Assembly: GCF_000266905.1 (NCBI RefSeq)
Contig: NC_018027.1
Location: 868,001 to 932,000 of the forward strand
Length of the DNA: 64,000 bases
From: Mycolicibacterium chubuense NBB4
GTDB lineage: Bacteria; Actinomycetota; Actinomycetes; Mycobacteriales; Mycobacteriaceae
Direction of reading: 5' to 3'
Position 1 is the stretch's first letter, and every line of letters begins with the position of its first letter. The notes below the pieces were generated by a model, which saw only the letters and a list, made by a program, of their open reading frames with translations, did no database searches and had not been told where the DNA came from. A program made the translations under genes and the position numbers. Positions 1 through 9,252 of this stretch are shown one piece after another.

Positions 1-1
1 A

Positions 2-808
2 ACCAACTCGGAGTTCTACGCCGACTGGCAGAGCCCGTTCGACCTCACGGACGGGTTGTTCGTCCAGCTCTCGGCGGCGCCGAAGTCCCACAGCCTCGCG
101 ATCTCGGCGCCGGAGCGCAGCGAACCATTCGACACCGCCGAACGGGTCGGGTTCGTCAGCGCGCTCATTCCGCATCTGCGACAGGCGCTTCGCACCCAGG
201 AGCATCTCGCCGAGCTGGGGGAAGCCGCAGCCGGCGCCGCCGAGGCGATCGACAGCCTGCGACACGGCGTCGTCGTCCTCGCCGGCACGCGCGTCGTCGT
301 GCACTTCAACGCCATGGCAAGGCGCATCTTCAATGCCGATGACGGGCTGCGCGTCTGCGCAGACGGCGTTCACGCGACCCGCCGGTCAACCGACGAGAAA
401 CTGCAGAACGCCGTCACCGCCGCACTCGTCACGCAGCCCAACGGTGCGCGCAGCGGCGACTCGCTGCTGTGCAGCCGCCCGTCGGGCAAGCGTCCGTACG
501 TCATTCACGTGGTGCCGCTCGCCCCGCCGGCCGACGAGCCGTCCGCGACCCGGGCCCTTCTCCTGATCGTCGACCCCGAGCGGGGACGCGAACCGCCGAC
601 GGCGGTGATCAGGCAGCTCTTCGGGCTCACCAAAGCCGAAGCCGACGTTGCGATGCGCATCGTCAACGGCGACGCTCTCGACACGATCGCAGCGGACCTG
701 GTGCTCTCGAGGGCCACGGTCAAGACGCACCTGCAACGAGTCTTCGACAAGACCGACACCCACCGGCAAGCCGAGCTCGTGCGCCTGCTGATGGCCATCG
801 TCCCGTGA
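2..808 (+). CDS. LuxR-type HTH transcriptional regulator, C-terminal part
   Basis: The reading frame is open from the first base, so the true start lies before the window; 268 residues are visible. The last 65 residues form a LuxR/GerE helix-turn-helix: an LTKAEADVA entry helix, then the TIAADLVLSRATVKTHLQRVF recognition block and a final helix. The upstream 180 residues contain a helical stretch (HLRQALRTQEHLAELG) and a PAS-like region, as in mycobacterial one-component regulators. It probably binds DNA in response to a ligand or signal sensed by the N-terminal part, but the signal is unknown. It converges with the membrane protein gene, 25 bases away. The family is certain; the targets are not. 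Confidence 0.8.
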   Translation, partial: TNSEFYADWQSPFDLTDGLFVQLSAAPKSHSLAISAPERSEPFDTAERVGFVSALIPHLRQALRTQEHLAELGEAAAGAAEAIDSLRHGVVVLAGTRVVVHFNAMARRIFNADDGLRVCADGVHATRRSTDEKLQNAVTAALVTQPNGARSGDSLLCSRPSGKRPYVIHVVPLAPPADEPSATRALLLIVDPERGREPPTAVIRQLFGLTKAEADVAMRIVNGDALDTIAADLVLSRATVKTHLQRVFDKTDTHRQAELVRLLMAIVP

Positions 809-833
809 GCGCTGTGTGTGACGGCCGCGGGGG

Positions 834-3230
834 CTACACCATGTCCTTCTCGGTGAGCCAGCGCATGATCGGCCAGCCGAGGAACACCGGCAGCCAGCAG
901 GTGAGTATCCGGTAGAGCAGGACCGAGGGCACCGCGATGCCGGCCGGCACGCCGAATGCGGCGAGACCGCCGATGAGCGCCGCCTCCACCGCGCCGACAC
1001 CACCGGGCGTGGGCGCCGCGGACGCCAGCGTGCCGCCGACCATCGTGACGATCGTGACGGTGACGAAGGTGGCGTGGCCGCCGAACGCCTCGACGCTGGC
1101 CCACAGCGCGAGCGCGGCGCCGAGAGTCGTTGCCGCGCAACCCAAGATGATCAGGGCCAAGCGCTTCGGCTCGCGGGCCAGCTCCACGAGGTCGTCGACG
1201 ACCTCCTTGAGCCGCGGCCGCACCGCGGTGCCCAGCCAGTGCCGGAGCTTCGGCACGAACAGGAACACGCCGATCGCGCCGAGGGCCACGCCGGCGATCA
1301 GGTACAGGATCGTGGCGCTCGGCACGAACCGTGACAGGTCGGCCGAGGCGCCCGCCGCGGCGCTGAAGATGACGAGCAACGTCAGGTGCGTGATCACCTG
1401 CACCGACTGCTGCAGCGCGACGGCGGTGGTGGCCCGCAGCGCACCCAGCCCGCCCTTCTGCAGGAACCGCGCACTCAGCGCGAGTCCCCCGACCCCGGCG
1501 GGCGTCGTCGTCGCGGCGAAGGTGTTCGCGACCTGCATGACCGTCAGCGATGCGAAGCTCACCACGCCGTCGGCGCACGCCCACAGCGCCGCGGCCGCGC
1601 CCACATACGTCAGCGCCGACACCGCGAGGCCGGCCAGCGCCCACCACCAGTTCGCCGACTGCAACTCGGAGAAGAACACCGGAACCGAACCGATGAACGG
1701 ATACGCCACGTAGACCAGTGCCACCAACAGCACCATCTGAACGAGCTGCTTGCGGGTGAAGCGGGTGATCGTGGCGGTCTTGATCTGGTCGGCCCCGGTC
1801 TGGCGTTTCACCTCGTCGCGCGCCGTCGACAGCGCCGCGGCGGCATCGCCGACCGACGTGCGGACCCGAGCGGGCACGGCGGCCTTGGTGAGCCGCCTCG
1901 ACGCGGCCAGCACCGTCTCGTTGCCGAACACCGCGATGGCCCCGCGCACCGCGGCTTCGGCTCCGTACAGATCGGTGGTCGTCAACAGCAACTGGGCGAT
2001 GTCGCTGTGCAGATGGGTTTCCGACGCGCCGTATTCGGCTTGGCCGAAACCGCCGAAGATCGGCGTGCCGTCGACGACAGTGATCTCCCTGCTGCGCAGA
2101 TCTCCGTGCGAGATCTGCTGGCTGTGCAGGATTCCCAGCGAATCCCACACCCGGGAGACCGGGATGTCGTCTGTGCACTCGTCGATCGAGGTGCCGCGCG
2201 ACGGCTCGTGCGCATACAGCGTCCAGCCCCGCTCGAGCGACGACACCGCGATGGGCGACGTGTTGGCCAGCGTCAGCTCGCCGACCGCGATCGCCATCAA
2301 CGCGCGGTGCTCGACCGTGCGGCGCATGGATGTCTGCAGCGGCGCCGTTTCGTCGTCGCGCAGCCGGACCTTGCGCCAGAACTGCCGGAGGAACCCGACG
2401 CCGCGCTGGTGCGGGCCGTAGAGCTCGACGACGGCGGTGGCCTCGTGAGGATCGAGGGCCTCACCGGCCCGTTCCCGGGTGGCGGTGAGCACCATCGGGC
2501 CGCGCCCGGCCGGCCGCACGACCGTCAGCGCGGACGCCCGGAAACCGCGGCGCGCCATCGCGCGGACGGCGTCGTCGAGCGGGACCTCCAGCGCCGGGGT
2601 GCCCACGACGAGGACGACCAGCGCGCCGACGAACCACCCGACCGCCAGGCCGAGCAGTGACCGCGCGGGCACGACCGCACTGACGACGAGGTGGATCGGC
2701 ACGAACGCCAGCAGCAGCGCCCACCACCAGCGCCGCCAGCGCGCGGGCAGCCACGGCCCGGACACCGTGAGGACCGCTGCGAGCATCGCGATCCACCGCG
2801 GGTCGTCGAGGAACTGCGACAGCACGGTGTCGAGCCGCTCGCTGAGGTCGAAGTGCCACTGCGGCGCGGCGATCCCGTTGCCGGTGATCGACAGCGACAG
2901 GATCGCGATCACGCCGGCCGCGGCGTACGCGCCGAGAAGTTTCCACTGCCGCGCGAGGATCAGCCCGATGAAGATCACGAACGGCAGCGCCAGGATCGCG
3001 ACGCCGTAGATGAGGTAGACGGTGTTGGACTGCGCGGGGCTGAGCACGCCGACGATCTCGGAGATCGACTCCTCGAGCGCCTCCCACTCGTAGCGGGTGA
3101 TCAGCGAGCTCGTGACGACGACGACGAGGAAGATCGCGGCCAGCGTCAGACGCAGGATGTCGTTGGTCCGGCGGGTCAGCGGTTGGAGCAGGCTGCCCGA
3201 GACGGCAACCTCGCGCCCGTCAACTCGCAT
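834..3230 (-). CDS. Multi-pass membrane protein with kinase-like middle domain and YbhN/LPG-synthase flippase-like domain
   Basis: The 798-residue protein has three parts. Residues about 20-225 hold several hydrophobic helices, residues about 230-480 are soluble, and residues about 495-790 form the polytopic domain of the lysylphosphatidylglycerol synthase/YbhN (UPF0104) family, with the typical late motif PTPGGVGAVEAALIGGL. The soluble part resembles a protein-kinase fold: HGDL at 375-378 looks like a catalytic loop, but GGFGQAEYG stands where DFG is expected, so activity is doubtful. The C-terminal family includes flippase-like proteins, so a role in moving or decorating envelope lipids is an inference. 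It starts at ATG and is transcribed alone. Its 3' end faces the LuxR gene. Confidence 0.75.
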   Translation of the reverse strand: MRVDGREVAVSGSLLQPLTRRTNDILRLTLAAIFLVVVVTSSLITRYEWEALEESISEIVGVLSPAQSNTVYLIYGVAILALPFVIFIGLILARQWKLLGAYAAAGVIAILSLSITGNGIAAPQWHFDLSERLDTVLSQFLDDPRWIAMLAAVLTVSGPWLPARWRRWWWALLLAFVPIHLVVSAVVPARSLLGLAVGWFVGALVVLVVGTPALEVPLDDAVRAMARRGFRASALTVVRPAGRGPMVLTATRERAGEALDPHEATAVVELYGPHQRGVGFLRQFWRKVRLRDDETAPLQTSMRRTVEHRALMAIAVGELTLANTSPIAVSSLERGWTLYAHEPSRGTSIDECTDDIPVSRVWDSLGILHSQQISHGDLRSREITVVDGTPIFGGFGQAEYGASETHLHSDIAQLLLTTTDLYGAEAAVRGAIAVFGNETVLAASRRLTKAAVPARVRTSVGDAAAALSTARDEVKRQTGADQIKTATITRFTRKQLVQMVLLVALVYVAYPFIGSVPVFFSELQSANWWWALAGLAVSALTYVGAAAALWACADGVVSFASLTVMQVANTFAATTTPAGVGGLALSARFLQKGGLGALRATTAVALQQSVQVITHLTLLVIFSAAAGASADLSRFVPSATILYLIAGVALGAIGVFLFVPKLRHWLGTAVRPRLKEVVDDLVELAREPKRLALIILGCAATTLGAALALWASVEAFGGHATFVTVTIVTMVGGTLASAAPTPGGVGAVEAALIGGLAAFGVPAGIAVPSVLLYRILTCWLPVFLGWPIMRWLTEKDMV

Positions 3231-3353
3231 GCACCTACGATCTCTCGGATTGTCGTGGGAACCGGCATCGGCTCACCGACAACATAGCGACTGTTCGGTG
3301 ACAGTTGGTGCGAGCTCGATGCCCCCCAGCGCGCTCGGTGAGACGGCGGAACG

Positions 3354-5057
3354 TCAGGTGCTCAGGCGGCGGGCCAGGCCCGAGGCGCGAATCGCGCGCC
3401 GGCCGATCGCCGCGCGCACCGACGACTCCGGGCCCACCACCCGCACCCGGTCCTTCGCGCGGGTGACCGCGGTGTAGAACAACTCGCGCGTCAACAGCCG
3501 CGACTCCTGCGGCGGCATCAGCACCGTCACCTCGTCGGCCTGACTGCCCTGGCTCTTGTGAATGGTCATCGCGTGCATGGTCTCCACCTCGGCGAGCCTG
3601 CCGGCGGCGAACAGCTGAGCCCCGACGGCCACGCTCAGCGACTCCTCACGCACGACGGTGACGCCGGTGTCGCCGTTGTACAGCCCGAGGCCGTAGTCGT
3701 TCGCCGTGACCAGCACCGGCCGACCGGCATACCAGTCAGACCAGATCGGCTCACCCGTCGCGTCGGTCAGCCACCGCTCGACCTGGCGATTCCAGTACCG
3801 CACGCCGTAGGGGCCGCGGCGGTGCGCGCACAGCAGGCGGTGACCGTCGAGCACCGCGAGCGCGGACTCGGCGTCACCGAGGACCGCGGCTTCGCGCATC
3901 CGGCGCGCGTGCGGCAGGAGCACGGGGCGCAGCCGCTCCCCGGGGTCGTCGGTGTCGAGCCACTCGATGTTGCGGCCGCCGGCGCGAAGCAGGTCCAGGA
4001 CGCGGTCGGCGTCGCCGTCGCGGATCGCGGTCGCCAGCGCGCCGATGTTCTCGCCGAAGCGGTGCGACGTCTGCAGGGCCGCGATCGTCACGTCGGTGCG
4101 TCCGCCGAGCCCGTCGACCAGATCGGCGAGGACCGCGCCCGCCTCGACCGACGCCAGTTGGTCGGGATCGCCGACCAGGAGCAGCCGGCTGTCGGGGCGC
4201 ACGGCTTCGAGCAGCCGTGCCATCAGGGTCAGCGACACCATCGACGTCTCGTCGACCACGATCACGTCGTGCGGTAACCGGTTCTCCCGGTGATGGCGGA
4301 ACCGCGACGAGTTGTCCGGCCGCGGCCGCAACAGCCGGTGCACCGTGGACGCCGACAGTTCCGGCAGGCGGGCGCGGTCCGCCGCGTCGAGTTTCGCCAC
4401 CTCCTGCCGCACCGCCTCCAGCAGCCGCGCGGCCGCTTTGCCCGTCGGAGCGGCCAGCGCGATGCGCAGCGGCGGCTGACCGGCCAGCGCGGCCTGCTCG
4501 GCCAGCAGCGCCAGCAGCCGCGCCACCGTGGTGGTCTTGCCCGTGCCGGGCCCGCCCGTCAGCACCGTGAGCGACTGCGACAGCGCGACCTCGGCGGCGC
4601 GCCGCTGCTCCTCCCGCCCGGCGGGGAAGAGGCGCTCGAGGCTGGGCGTCGCGGCCGGCAGCGCCGAGGTGAGCAGCGTGAGGACGTCGTCGCGGACCTG
4701 TTGCTCCTCGCGCCAGTAGCGGTCCAGGTACACCAGGTCGGTCCCGGATTCGGAGAAGACCCGCAGCACGTGTCCGTCCGCCAGCGGGCTCGCCCGTACG
4801 GCCTGCACCCACGCGGCGGGCTCGGGCCACGGCAGCTCCGCCGGCCCCACCTGCTCGGCCACCGACCGCAGGTCAACGCACACCGAACCGCCGCGCAGCG
4901 CCCGCACCGCGAGCGCCACCGCGAGCGCCACCCGCTCGTCGGCTTCCTTCGCCAACGTGGTGAGCCGTCGGGCCACGTGGATGTCGGCGGGTTCGAACAC
5001 GTCGGCCGCGACGAAGGGTTCGAGCAGCCCGGCGACCGGGGCGACGGTGGCCGTCAT
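3354..5057 (-). CDS. recD: Exodeoxyribonuclease V alpha subunit RecD
   Basis: This 567-residue SF1B helicase subunit of RecBCD unwinds DNA 5'-3'. Walker A GGPGTGKTT lies at about 168-176, Walker B VVDETSM at 267-273, and late helicase motifs THMAMTIHKSQGS-like (HAMTIHKSQGSQ) and LFYTAVTRAK near the C terminus. The length fits mycobacterial RecD (about 575). The start at 5057 is chosen because its ATGA overlaps the stop of the upstream NYN gene and because homology begins there; the frame stays open upstream only through the NYN gene in another frame. It is the last gene of the HD-recC-recB-NYN-recD operon. In mycobacteria RecBCD serves mainly single-strand annealing, while AdnAB does most end resection (established knowledge). 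Confidence 0.95.
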   Translation of the reverse strand: MTATVAPVAGLLEPFVAADVFEPADIHVARRLTTLAKEADERVALAVALAVRALRGGSVCVDLRSVAEQVGPAELPWPEPAAWVQAVRASPLADGHVLRVFSESGTDLVYLDRYWREEQQVRDDVLTLLTSALPAATPSLERLFPAGREEQRRAAEVALSQSLTVLTGGPGTGKTTTVARLLALLAEQAALAGQPPLRIALAAPTGKAAARLLEAVRQEVAKLDAADRARLPELSASTVHRLLRPRPDNSSRFRHHRENRLPHDVIVVDETSMVSLTLMARLLEAVRPDSRLLLVGDPDQLASVEAGAVLADLVDGLGGRTDVTIAALQTSHRFGENIGALATAIRDGDADRVLDLLRAGGRNIEWLDTDDPGERLRPVLLPHARRMREAAVLGDAESALAVLDGHRLLCAHRRGPYGVRYWNRQVERWLTDATGEPIWSDWYAGRPVLVTANDYGLGLYNGDTGVTVVREESLSVAVGAQLFAAGRLAEVETMHAMTIHKSQGSQADEVTVLMPPQESRLLTRELFYTAVTRAKDRVRVVGPESSVRAAIGRRAIRASGLARRLST

Positions 5058-5941
5058 GCCGTCTCTCCGCGGAGCCGGACGGTGCGAGCGGTCGAACTCT
5101 CGTCGAGCTCGACGAGTTCGGAGCGTGACCGCAGGAAGTCGCTGAACGACTTGTAGCCCAGGGACTTCTCGGAGAACGACGGGTCCATGCGCTTCATCTG
5201 CGCCTTCACCGCGGAGTTGTGCAGCCAGTCGGCGTCGTCCTTCTCCAGGCCGATGTGCAGGGCGCGGGCGAGCAGCGCGGTCGCCACCGCCTGCGGGTCG
5301 TGCTCGGTGTCGGGTTCGGCGGACTTGCGGCTCCGGCTGCGCTTCTTCGGTGCGGCGGGCGCCCCGTCGGGCTCGAACACCGGCACGCCGGGCAGGGCGT
5401 CGTAGGTGACGAACTCGTCGCACGCCGCGGCCAGTGAGCGGCTCGACGCGCCCGCGACGCCGATGCCGACGACGTAGCGGCCCAGCCGTTTGCAGCGCTG
5501 CGCCAGCGCGATGTAGTCGGAGTCCCCGCCGACGATCACCACGTGCGTGAGGTCGGGCAGCCGGAACATGTCCTCGACGGCGTCGACGGCGAGGCGGATG
5601 TCGGCGCCGTTCTTGCCGTACGCCGCGGCGGGAAACAGTTGCACCAGGTCGACGGCGCGGCCCACCAGTTGATCGCGGTAGTTCGCGTTGACCTCCGAAG
5701 ACCAGTCGGCGTAGGCGCGGGTGAGCACCAGCGTGCCGAACGACGACGCGAAGTCGATGATGGCGCTGACGTCGACGATGGCGCGCTTGAGTTTGTCGGC
5801 GAACTCGCCTGGCCCGGAGTCCTTTTCGCGGGCCTTGTCGCGCTGGAAGGAATTGCGTCCGTTGACCTGGTCGTATCGCGAGATGACGATGTTGTCGAAG
5901 TCGAAGTAGACCGCGACCCGGGTCGCTGCTGGTTCCGTCAT
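5054..5941 (-). CDS. NYN-domain (PIN-like) ribonuclease with C-terminal LOTUS/OST-HTH domain
   Basis: The 295-residue protein has an NYN/LabA-type PIN-like domain at about 8-180. Acidic metal-binding candidates are FDFDN (D14, D16, N17), KNGADIRLAVD (D114, D120) and VGGDSDYIAL (D140, D142). After a basic linker (KKRSRSRK), residues about 215-293 look like a LOTUS/OST-HTH RNA-binding domain (SVKAQMKRMDPSFSEKSLG-like core, LGYKSFSDFL). Such proteins are predicted or shown to act on RNA. The gene lies between recB and recD: its ATG overlaps the recB stop (5938-5941) and its stop overlaps the recD ATG (5054-5057), so the three are probably translationally coupled. That placement suggests, but does not prove, a link between RNA cleavage and RecBCD. 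Confidence 0.85.
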   Translation of the reverse strand: MTEPAATRVAVYFDFDNIVISRYDQVNGRNSFQRDKAREKDSGPGEFADKLKRAIVDVSAIIDFASSFGTLVLTRAYADWSSEVNANYRDQLVGRAVDLVQLFPAAAYGKNGADIRLAVDAVEDMFRLPDLTHVVIVGGDSDYIALAQRCKRLGRYVVGIGVAGASSRSLAAACDEFVTYDALPGVPVFEPDGAPAAPKKRSRSRKSAEPDTEHDPQAVATALLARALHIGLEKDDADWLHNSAVKAQMKRMDPSFSEKSLGYKSFSDFLRSRSELVELDESSTARTVRLRGETA

Positions 5942-8900
5942 CCGACCAGTCTCGCCGATGCGGGGGCGCCGTCGAGCAGATCCGACACCTCGACGATGAG
6001 CGAGCCCGGCGGCTCCCAGCTGAACACACCCGCCGGGTGACCGTCGACGACTGGCGTGTCCGGACCGCACATGCCCCGCACGAAGAGGTACAGGACGCCG
6101 CCCAGATGCCGGGCCGGATCGTAGCCCGGCAGCCGCCAGCGCAGGAACCGGTGCAGCACAACGCAATACAGCAGCGCCTGCAGCGGGTAGTCCGAGTGCA
6201 GCATCGCGTCGGTCATCCGCGCGCGCGAATAGTCGGCGGCGGTCAGCGGCGCGTCGGGTTCGCCGAGCCAGTTGGTCTTGTAGTCGACGACGACGAACCG
6301 GCCGCCGGGCAACCGCAGCACGGCGTCGACGGACCCGGTCAGGTAGCCCTTGAGCGACTGGGACGCCAGCGTCCCGCTGCTCAGCCGGGCCGCATACGAC
6401 CCGAGCACGTCGTCGGCGGGGACGTGCGCCCGGTAGAGACGGCCCACGTCGGCGAGCGTGATCGCAGCCGCGCCGCCGCGCAGGTCGCCACCGGCGAGCG
6501 GGAACTCGAAGTCCAACTCCCGCAACCGGTCCCGCAGGCCGATCTGGCGCAGCGTCACACCCGGCGCGAGCGGGCCGAGCGGCGTGTCGTGCATCGGGAC
6601 CAGCGCGGCGGCCAGGTCCGCGGGCTCCGCGTCGACCGGCCACCACACCGAGTGCCTGCGGATCTGCTGCTCGAGTTCGGCGGCGAGGTCGCGCGCCAGG
6701 GGATCGGCGGTCTCCAGCACGGCGTGCACCAGGGTGCCGAACTTCGCGCCGGTGGGCAGAGCCGCCATGGGGGAGGGCACCGCGGCGCCCGCGTCGGGCA
6801 CCTCGTAGAGCGGGACGTCGGCACCTTCGTCGTCGAGCTCGGTGCGCTCGGGCTCACTGGACACGCCCGCGGTGTCCTCTGAGGCCCGGATCAGCCCCGA
6901 ATACGAGGTCCGGCGCCACGCGGTGTCGATCTGCCGGTGAAAGTGCCGGGCCCGCAGATCGGTCGGCGCCGGCGGTCGCTCGACCTCGGTGGCGGCGGCG
7001 GGGACCGAGTCCTCCAGGACAGGACCGCCCGCGTCTGCCCACGCGCGCAGCAACGCCAGCGCATCCGGGTCGTCGATCCGCGGCGGGTCGCAGCGTTCCG
7101 GGACCACCGGTTCGCCCGGCGCGCGGCCGCGCAACAACCGGGACAGGCCGCCGTTGGGTTCGTCGTTCGACGGGGCCCACCATGCGACCACCTGGGACTG
7201 CGCCCGCGTCATCGCCACATAGGTGAGCCGCACGTCGTCACCGGCCGCCTCGCGGCGGCCCTGCTGCTGTGCCGCCGCGTGATCGGGGCTGAGTTCGCCG
7301 CCGATGTGCAGACATCGGGTGTCGCCGTCGTGGAACATCACCACGTCGCGGGTCTGGATGTTGCGGTTGAACGCGAACGGCAGGTACACCACCGGGAACT
7401 GCAGGCCCTTGCTGACCCACACTGTCATGATCTGCACCGCCGCCGCGTCGCTGTCGAGGCGCCGGTTGCGCTCCACCGCGCCGCCCGGTTGGTCACGCTG
7501 CGTGCGCAGCCAGTCCCGCAGCGCCGGCAGGCTGAAGTGCTCGCGGTGGGCGGTGTCGTGCAGCACCTGCGTCAAGTGCGCGAGGTCGGTCATGTGGCGT
7601 TCGCCGTCGACCCACGACAGCACACGCTGCGTCATCCCGGACAGTTGCGCGGCCTCGAACACCGCGGCCACCCCCCGTTCGCGGGCGTGATCGGCCCACT
7701 GCCGCAGCGTTGCGGCGACGCGATCGGTCAGCGCATCGCCCTGTGCGGCCAGAGTTTCCGCGGTCTCGCCGAAGAACATCGTGGCGGCCGCGGCGCGCAC
7801 CAGCCCGGACCGGTGCGGCTGGTCGAAGGCTTCCAGCAGGCAGAGCCAGTCGTCGGCCGCGGGGGAGGTGAAGACGTCGGAGTCGCCGGTGTAGACGGCC
7901 GGGATGCCGGCGGCGGTCAGCGCGTCGAAACACGCGTGGCCGTCGCGGTGGCTCTCGACGATCACCGCGACGTCGCCGGGTTCCAGCGGCCGGTCGCAGA
8001 ACGTCGCCCCGCTCGCGAGCAGTGCCGCGATGTCGGCCGCCATGTCCTGCGGGATGTGCCTGCGCAGCGTGTCGATCGGGATCGGGCGGTCCGGCCGGAT
8101 CCCGAACTGGTCGCGGTTGACCACCCGCAGCCGGAACGGCTCGTTGCGCGGGGCGCCGGCCAGGCGGTGCGCGGTGTGGTTGGCCGCGACCCTGTGCACG
8201 ACGATGCGGGGGTCGCCGAGCTGTGCGCCGCGCATGACGGCCTGCAGACTGTCCACGAGCGGGCCGTCGCTGCGGTAGTTGGTGTCCAGGGTCTTCTGCT
8301 CGCCGGCCGTCGCCGCCGCGTTCAGGTACGTGACGATGTCGCCGCCGCGGAACGCGTAGATCGCCTGCTTCGGATCACCGATGAGGATCAGCGTCGAGTG
8401 GCCGCTGAATGCGCAGTCGATGACCTGCCACTGCACGGGGTCGGTGTCCTGGAATTCGTCGACCATCACGATCGACCAGCGCCGCTGCATGCGCGCGCGG
8501 GCCGGCGAATCCTCGGCCGCCAGCGCGGTGGCCAGCCGGGAGAGCAGGTCGTCGTAGTGCAGGATGCCCAGCTTGCGCTTGCGTGTCTCGAGCTCCGCAC
8601 AGACCGCGGACGCGAATTGCACGCGCACCGCGGGATCGGATCCCGGGGCCGGGTTCGTCGGCCGCAGTTCGGTGTGGGCGTTGCCGACCACCTCCCGCGC
8701 GAGCTTGAGCGCGTCCTCGTAGCCCAGCAGCGGCTCGTCGCGTTCCTGCCCGAAGTGCGCCAGGTACAGGTCGTCGACGATCTCGGCGACCAGGTCGTCG
8801 AGATTCTCCACCAGCGCCACCCGCGAGTCGCTGTCTCCGGCGACGCCGAGGGATTTCAGGACCAGTTGGCAGAACTGGTGGGTGGTGGCGATGGTCGCGG

Positions 8901-9252
8901 CGTCGAAGCCGGCCAGCGCGTCGCGCAGCCGCTGTTTGCGCTCGGCGCGCTGACCGGGTGTGCCGGCCAGCAGGTGCGCGATGATCGCGTTGCCGCCGGC
9001 GCGCGCCGGGTCGTCGAAGGCCAGCAGAGCGTCGAGGATCTGCAAGCGCACCCGTTCCCGCAGTTCCTGGCTGGCGGCGCGGCCGAAGGTGATCAGCAGC
9101 ATCTGATCGAGGGTGGCGACCCCCTCGGCGACGTAACGCGTGACGATCCCGGCCAGAGCGAACGTCTTGCCGGTGCCGGCGCTGGCCTCCAGCACCGTCG
9201 TGGTGCGCGGCGCCGGCAGCGGGCCGAGCAGGTCGAAGGGCTCCATCGCCAT
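5938..9252 (-). CDS. recB: Exodeoxyribonuclease V beta subunit RecB
   Basis: This 1104-residue UvrD-like helicase-nuclease subunit of RecBCD is a 3'-5' helicase carrying the only nuclease domain of the complex. Walker A EASAGTGKT is at 22-30, the Walker B region VMVDEFQDTDPVQWQ near 265, TNYRSDGPLVDSLQ later, and the superfamily motif LTYVAMTRAQSQV in the second helicase half. The C-terminal RecB nuclease signature VVVDYKTNWLG lies near 987-997 (D990, K992). The ATG at 9252 overlaps the recC TGA as ATGA. A second ATG two codons later is possible but less likely given the overlap. All key residues look intact. Confidence 0.96.
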   Translation of the reverse strand: MAMEPFDLLGPLPAPRTTTVLEASAGTGKTFALAGIVTRYVAEGVATLDQMLLITFGRAASQELRERVRLQILDALLAFDDPARAGGNAIIAHLLAGTPGQRAERKQRLRDALAGFDAATIATTHQFCQLVLKSLGVAGDSDSRVALVENLDDLVAEIVDDLYLAHFGQERDEPLLGYEDALKLAREVVGNAHTELRPTNPAPGSDPAVRVQFASAVCAELETRKRKLGILHYDDLLSRLATALAAEDSPARARMQRRWSIVMVDEFQDTDPVQWQVIDCAFSGHSTLILIGDPKQAIYAFRGGDIVTYLNAAATAGEQKTLDTNYRSDGPLVDSLQAVMRGAQLGDPRIVVHRVAANHTAHRLAGAPRNEPFRLRVVNRDQFGIRPDRPIPIDTLRRHIPQDMAADIAALLASGATFCDRPLEPGDVAVIVESHRDGHACFDALTAAGIPAVYTGDSDVFTSPAADDWLCLLEAFDQPHRSGLVRAAAATMFFGETAETLAAQGDALTDRVAATLRQWADHARERGVAAVFEAAQLSGMTQRVLSWVDGERHMTDLAHLTQVLHDTAHREHFSLPALRDWLRTQRDQPGGAVERNRRLDSDAAAVQIMTVWVSKGLQFPVVYLPFAFNRNIQTRDVVMFHDGDTRCLHIGGELSPDHAAAQQQGRREAAGDDVRLTYVAMTRAQSQVVAWWAPSNDEPNGGLSRLLRGRAPGEPVVPERCDPPRIDDPDALALLRAWADAGGPVLEDSVPAAATEVERPPAPTDLRARHFHRQIDTAWRRTSYSGLIRASEDTAGVSSEPERTELDDEGADVPLYEVPDAGAAVPSPMAALPTGAKFGTLVHAVLETADPLARDLAAELEQQIRRHSVWWPVDAEPADLAAALVPMHDTPLGPLAPGVTLRQIGLRDRLRELDFEFPLAGGDLRGGAAAITLADVGRLYRAHVPADDVLGSYAARLSSGTLASQSLKGYLTGSVDAVLRLPGGRFVVVDYKTNWLGEPDAPLTAADYSRARMTDAMLHSDYPLQALLYCVVLHRFLRWRLPGYDPARHLGGVLYLFVRGMCGPDTPVVDGHPAGVFSWEPPGSLIVEVSDLLDGAPASARLVG

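Noticed and set aside
5058..6161. N-terminal extension of recD to 6161
   Set aside because: The extension is another frame of the NYN gene and has no homology; the ATGA overlap at 5054-5057 fixes the start.
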